This document shows, in pieces, positions 22,264 to 24,458 of a stretch of 24,458 nt of DNA. Source of the stretch: CG2-30-68-42 sp037440385 (GTDB lineage Bacteria > Pseudomonadota > Gammaproteobacteria > Burkholderiales > Rhodocyclaceae). The DNA lies in assembly GCA_037440385.1 (NCBI GenBank), contig JBBIUI010000031.1, positions 1-24,458 on the forward strand, in the 5' to 3' direction. A program made the translations under genes and the position numbers. Position 1 is the stretch's first letter. Every line of letters begins with the position of its first letter. A model generated the notes under the pieces. It was not told the origin of the DNA. It was given only the letters and a program-made list of their open reading frames with translations, and did not search any database.

Positions 22264-24458
22264 TCAGTCCAGAAGAGATTCGCGCAGCCGGAGCGTTTCG
22301 ACGGACGGCGTCCAGTTGCGCAACGCGGCAAACACGGCCCGGCAGCGCTCATATACGCGAATCGCGTCGTTCACACGCCCCGCGCCGGCGTGCAGCGACA
22401 TCAACCGACGGTAAGCCTCCTCGGCGAGTGGATCTCTTTCCAGCAAACGTTCCAGCAGATGTTCGGCATTGTCCCGGTCACCGGCCACCCTGGCGGCGTC
22501 TGCGGCGCGCATCACGGCCCGCCGCATTCTCGCGCGCAAGCGCTCACGCGGTACAACGGCCCATTGCGCGTCGCCATCGACGAGAAAGTCTCCACCATAG
22601 AGGTCGAGAATGCGGTTCGCCAGATCCGGCGTAATGGCAATCTCGGCATCGGGCGCGGACGTCAGATGCTCAAGCGCCCACACGTCCACCGAGCAGACGG
22701 CATCGGAGAGGGTCAGACAGCCTTCATGGACCTCGACAACGTCATCCCGGCCGAGCAAGCGGCGCAGGCGCAGCACGGTGGCGTCCGCCGCGTTCCGCGC
22801 CGCATCGCCATCGGAATCGGGCCACAGCGCATCGGCGATCCGCGCGATCGGCACCTCTCGACCTCCCGCCGCCACCAGAAAACGCAGCAGCTCCAGCGGC
22901 TTCTTCTGCGCCTTGCCCGGTACCCGCAGGGGCTGATTGTCCTTGATGACTTCGAACCGGCCCAATGTGAGGATTCGGATCGGCCACGGCCAGTTTTCGG
23001 TGGCGGGCGAAGCGGGACACAGATGTCGCCGACGAATGAGGCGGGAGACGTACGTGGTCTCGATTCCGGAATCCATGGCGTGCTGACAAAGCGGCGTCAA
23101 CATGGCCGGCAGCCAGAAAGGGTGCGTGCCCAAACAGTTTGCGGCACTGCCGATTCGCATGGCCCGACGCAGGGCCGAGAGTTCTCGATCCGTCTCCCCC
23201 TCGCGGTACCAGGAATAGGCCTCGATGAGTTCAACTTGAAATTCCGTCATAACGCTGGGGAAGCGTTCCGCGAAATCACGTAGAGCGGCCAAGAGGGCGC
23301 GGGCCGGTGCGCCTTGACCGTCAAGTGCCAGCGCCTGGGCGAACAGCAGCCGCTCGAACATCATGGGGCCGGTGGCGTGACTGCGTTTGACGCTATCCGC
23401 CAGGCCGCTCAATGCCCTCAGCGTCGCCGACGCGTCGCCGTGCATCAATTGGATGCCCGCGCGCAGGTAGCGTAGATGGTCTACGTCGAGACGAAACGCC
23501 GGATTGAGTGTTTGCTCGACTCGGTTGAATGCGACTTGAGCCGCAGCAAGGTTCCCATTGATGGTGGCTGCATAGGCCTCGCCGGTCCCCAACAGAAAGT
23601 CGAGCACGTGAACGCCGCTTCTGTCCGCGGCCTCCCGCCCACGCGCTACCCAGACACGCGCACCGTCGGGATCGAGATCAGACGCGTCGAGGTAAGCATT
23701 CGCTAATGCGAAAAGAATGAAGGCGAGCGGATGGGCGTCGCGCTGACTCTGGCTGAACGCAATGCGGGAAAGCAACGCCTTCGTCTCGCCGATTTCGTCG
23801 CCACGCCAAGCAGCGGTCAGGGCGATGGGCCATACCAGCGGCCCGACGTGGCGACTCGTGGGCAATTCGGAAACGAGTGCCCGCGCCTCCGTGACAAAAT
23901 CGCTTGCCATGGGATGCAGCGGAGCGCCCACGACGGTCGTTACGCCGGCGTGCAATACGCTCAGCTCGACTTCCGGATTGACGACCACGGGATATCGCTC
24001 CCGCAACTTCTGCAATTCATCGAGCCAACCCTCGACTGGCCCGAAATCGTCCCATGGCGCCGCAAAGGTTTCGACGACCCCGGCCCACGCCAGGTAAGCA
24101 CCGTCCGCGTCGTTGGCACTCGAGAACAGACCGTATGCTCGTTCAAGTGCGCGGCGCGCGGCCAATGGATCGAACATCCGCAGCACGCTACCGTACCAGT
24201 ACAGCAGCCACGGATTGGCGGCGCGCACCGTTTCCGGCAGGCTTTCGAGCCACCGGCGCACCGGTGCGACCCGGCCGGCCTCCATGAGGCTGCCCGCGTG
24301 GGAACCAATCAGTTCGGCAAGCGCCGGCCAGTCGTGGGCATCGACGAGCAGATCCGCGGCCGCCTCCACCAGGCCGGAAGACGCCAACACGTGTGCGGTA
24401 TGCGAACGGAGGACGGCGGCCTCGCTTCCCGGATACTCGATCTCCAGCCGACTCAACA
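22264..24458 (-). CDS. MalT-like TPR regulator with C-terminal SARP head (winged helix + BTAD), 5' partial
   Basis: About 731 residues visible; the frame is open to the window edge and the apparent TTG start at 24456 is internal, so the N-terminus (an AAA/STAND ATPase domain would be expected) is missing. The first 480 residues are helical repeats typical of MalT/LuxR-ATP regulators. From about residue 492 comes an OmpR/SARP-type winged helix: ILTLGRFEVIKDNQPL, QKKPLELLRFLVAAGGREV, then LWPDSDGDAARNAADATVLRLRR (each in short pieces along the domain). A bacterial transcriptional activator domain follows from about 614 (LYGGDFLVDGD, RERLRARM, AEHLLERLLERDPLAEEAYR). SARPs normally carry this head at the N-terminus, so here it replaces the LuxR head at the C-terminus. 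It is followed by a repeat-containing promoter region and three small envelope genes, which are likely targets. Confidence 0.85.
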   Translation of the reverse strand, partial: LSRLEIEYPGSEAAVLRSHTAHVLASSGLVEAAADLLVDAHDWPALAELIGSHAGSLMEAGRVAPVRRWLESLPETVRAANPWLLYWYGSVLRMFDPLAARRALERAYGLFSSANDADGAYLAWAGVVETFAAPWDDFGPVEGWLDELQKLRERYPVVVNPEVELSVLHAGVTTVVGAPLHPMASDFVTEARALVSELPTSRHVGPLVWPIALTAAWRGDEIGETKALLSRIAFSQSQRDAHPLAFILFALANAYLDASDLDPDGARVWVARGREAADRSGVHVLDFLLGTGEAYAATINGNLAAAQVAFNRVEQTLNPAFRLDVDHLRYLRAGIQLMHGDASATLRALSGLADSVKRSHATGPMMFERLLFAQALALDGQGAPARALLAALRDFAERFPSVMTEFQVELIEAYSWYREGETDRELSALRRAMRIGSAANCLGTHPFWLPAMLTPLCQHAMDSGIETTYVSRLIRRRHLCPASPATENWPWPIRILTLGRFEVIKDNQPLRVPGKAQKKPLELLRFLVAAGGREVPIARIADALWPDSDGDAARNAADATVLRLRRLLGRDDVVEVHEGCLTLSDAVCSVDVWALEHLTSAPDAEIAITPDLANRILDLYGGDFLVDGDAQWAVVPRERLRARMRRAVMRAADAARVAGDRDNAEHLLERLLERDPLAEEAYRRLMSLHAGAGRVNDAIRVYERCRAVFAALRNWTPSVETLRLRESLLD

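Noticed and set aside
22390..23283. Plus-strand ORF opposite the SARP-headed regulator
   Set aside because: The minus strand carries the winged helix and BTAD; this ORF has no features of its own.

Overview
The window is GC-rich, tightly packed chromosomal DNA, most likely from a betaproteobacterium. This rests on the gene families present: a PEP-CTERM protein, a GreB starting at a GTG codon, a YdcH/DUF465 protein, a YcgR-type PilZ protein, DUF1631 and HDOD proteins, and AcuI/YhdH. No gene was matched against a database, so the taxon is an inference. I saw no rRNA, tRNA, CRISPR array or insertion sequence.

Layout. (1) 2-2805, plus strand: the 3' part of a very large multihaem c-type cytochrome (21 CxxCH motifs visible), whose stop overlaps the start of a membrane-anchored ferredoxin/flavin oxidoreductase. 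Together they look like an electron-transfer module. (2) 2828-4966, minus strand: an AcuI/YhdH-type acryloyl-CoA/quinone reductase and a PEP-CTERM-anchored SGNH/GDSL esterase, separated by a short interval with three GC hairpins. (3) 5130-7813, plus strand: a three-gene operon of MoxR AAA+ ATPase, c-di-GMP-binding PilZ protein and VWA/CoxE-like protein. (4) 7815-11621, minus strand: a GspE/PulE secretion or pilus ATPase and the chaperone HtpG, whose sigma-32-like promoter lies across the start of the divergent gene. (5) 11662-13530, plus strand: an orphan sensor histidine kinase. (6) GreB (minus) diverges from a DUF465 - MetY - alpha/beta hydrolase operon (14265-16598, plus strand). (7) 16605-19727, minus strand: a DUF1631 protein followed by an HDOD protein. 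(8) 19940-20407: a pyridoxamine-phosphate-oxidase-like flavoprotein.

The right end (20408-24458) has a different character. It holds about 570 bases without a convincing gene and then, all on the minus strand, a MalT-like TPR regulator carrying a C-terminal SARP-type DNA-binding head (winged helix + BTAD, 5' end outside the window) and three small envelope genes: a one-helix protein, a PQ-loop/SemiSWEET-like protein and a secreted Sel1-repeat protein. Between the regulator and the small genes lies a pair of 9-bp direct repeats spaced 11 bp, the geometry that SARP regulators recognise. This suggests a self-contained regulator-plus-target module.

The most unusual items are: the circularly permuted order of FAD-binding motifs in the flavoprotein after the cytochrome; the PilZ gene between MoxR and VWA; the htpG heat-shock promoter overlapping the kinase start codon; the SARP-like module with its candidate binding site; and a recent 3' duplication in the PQ-loop gene that is read in two frames.
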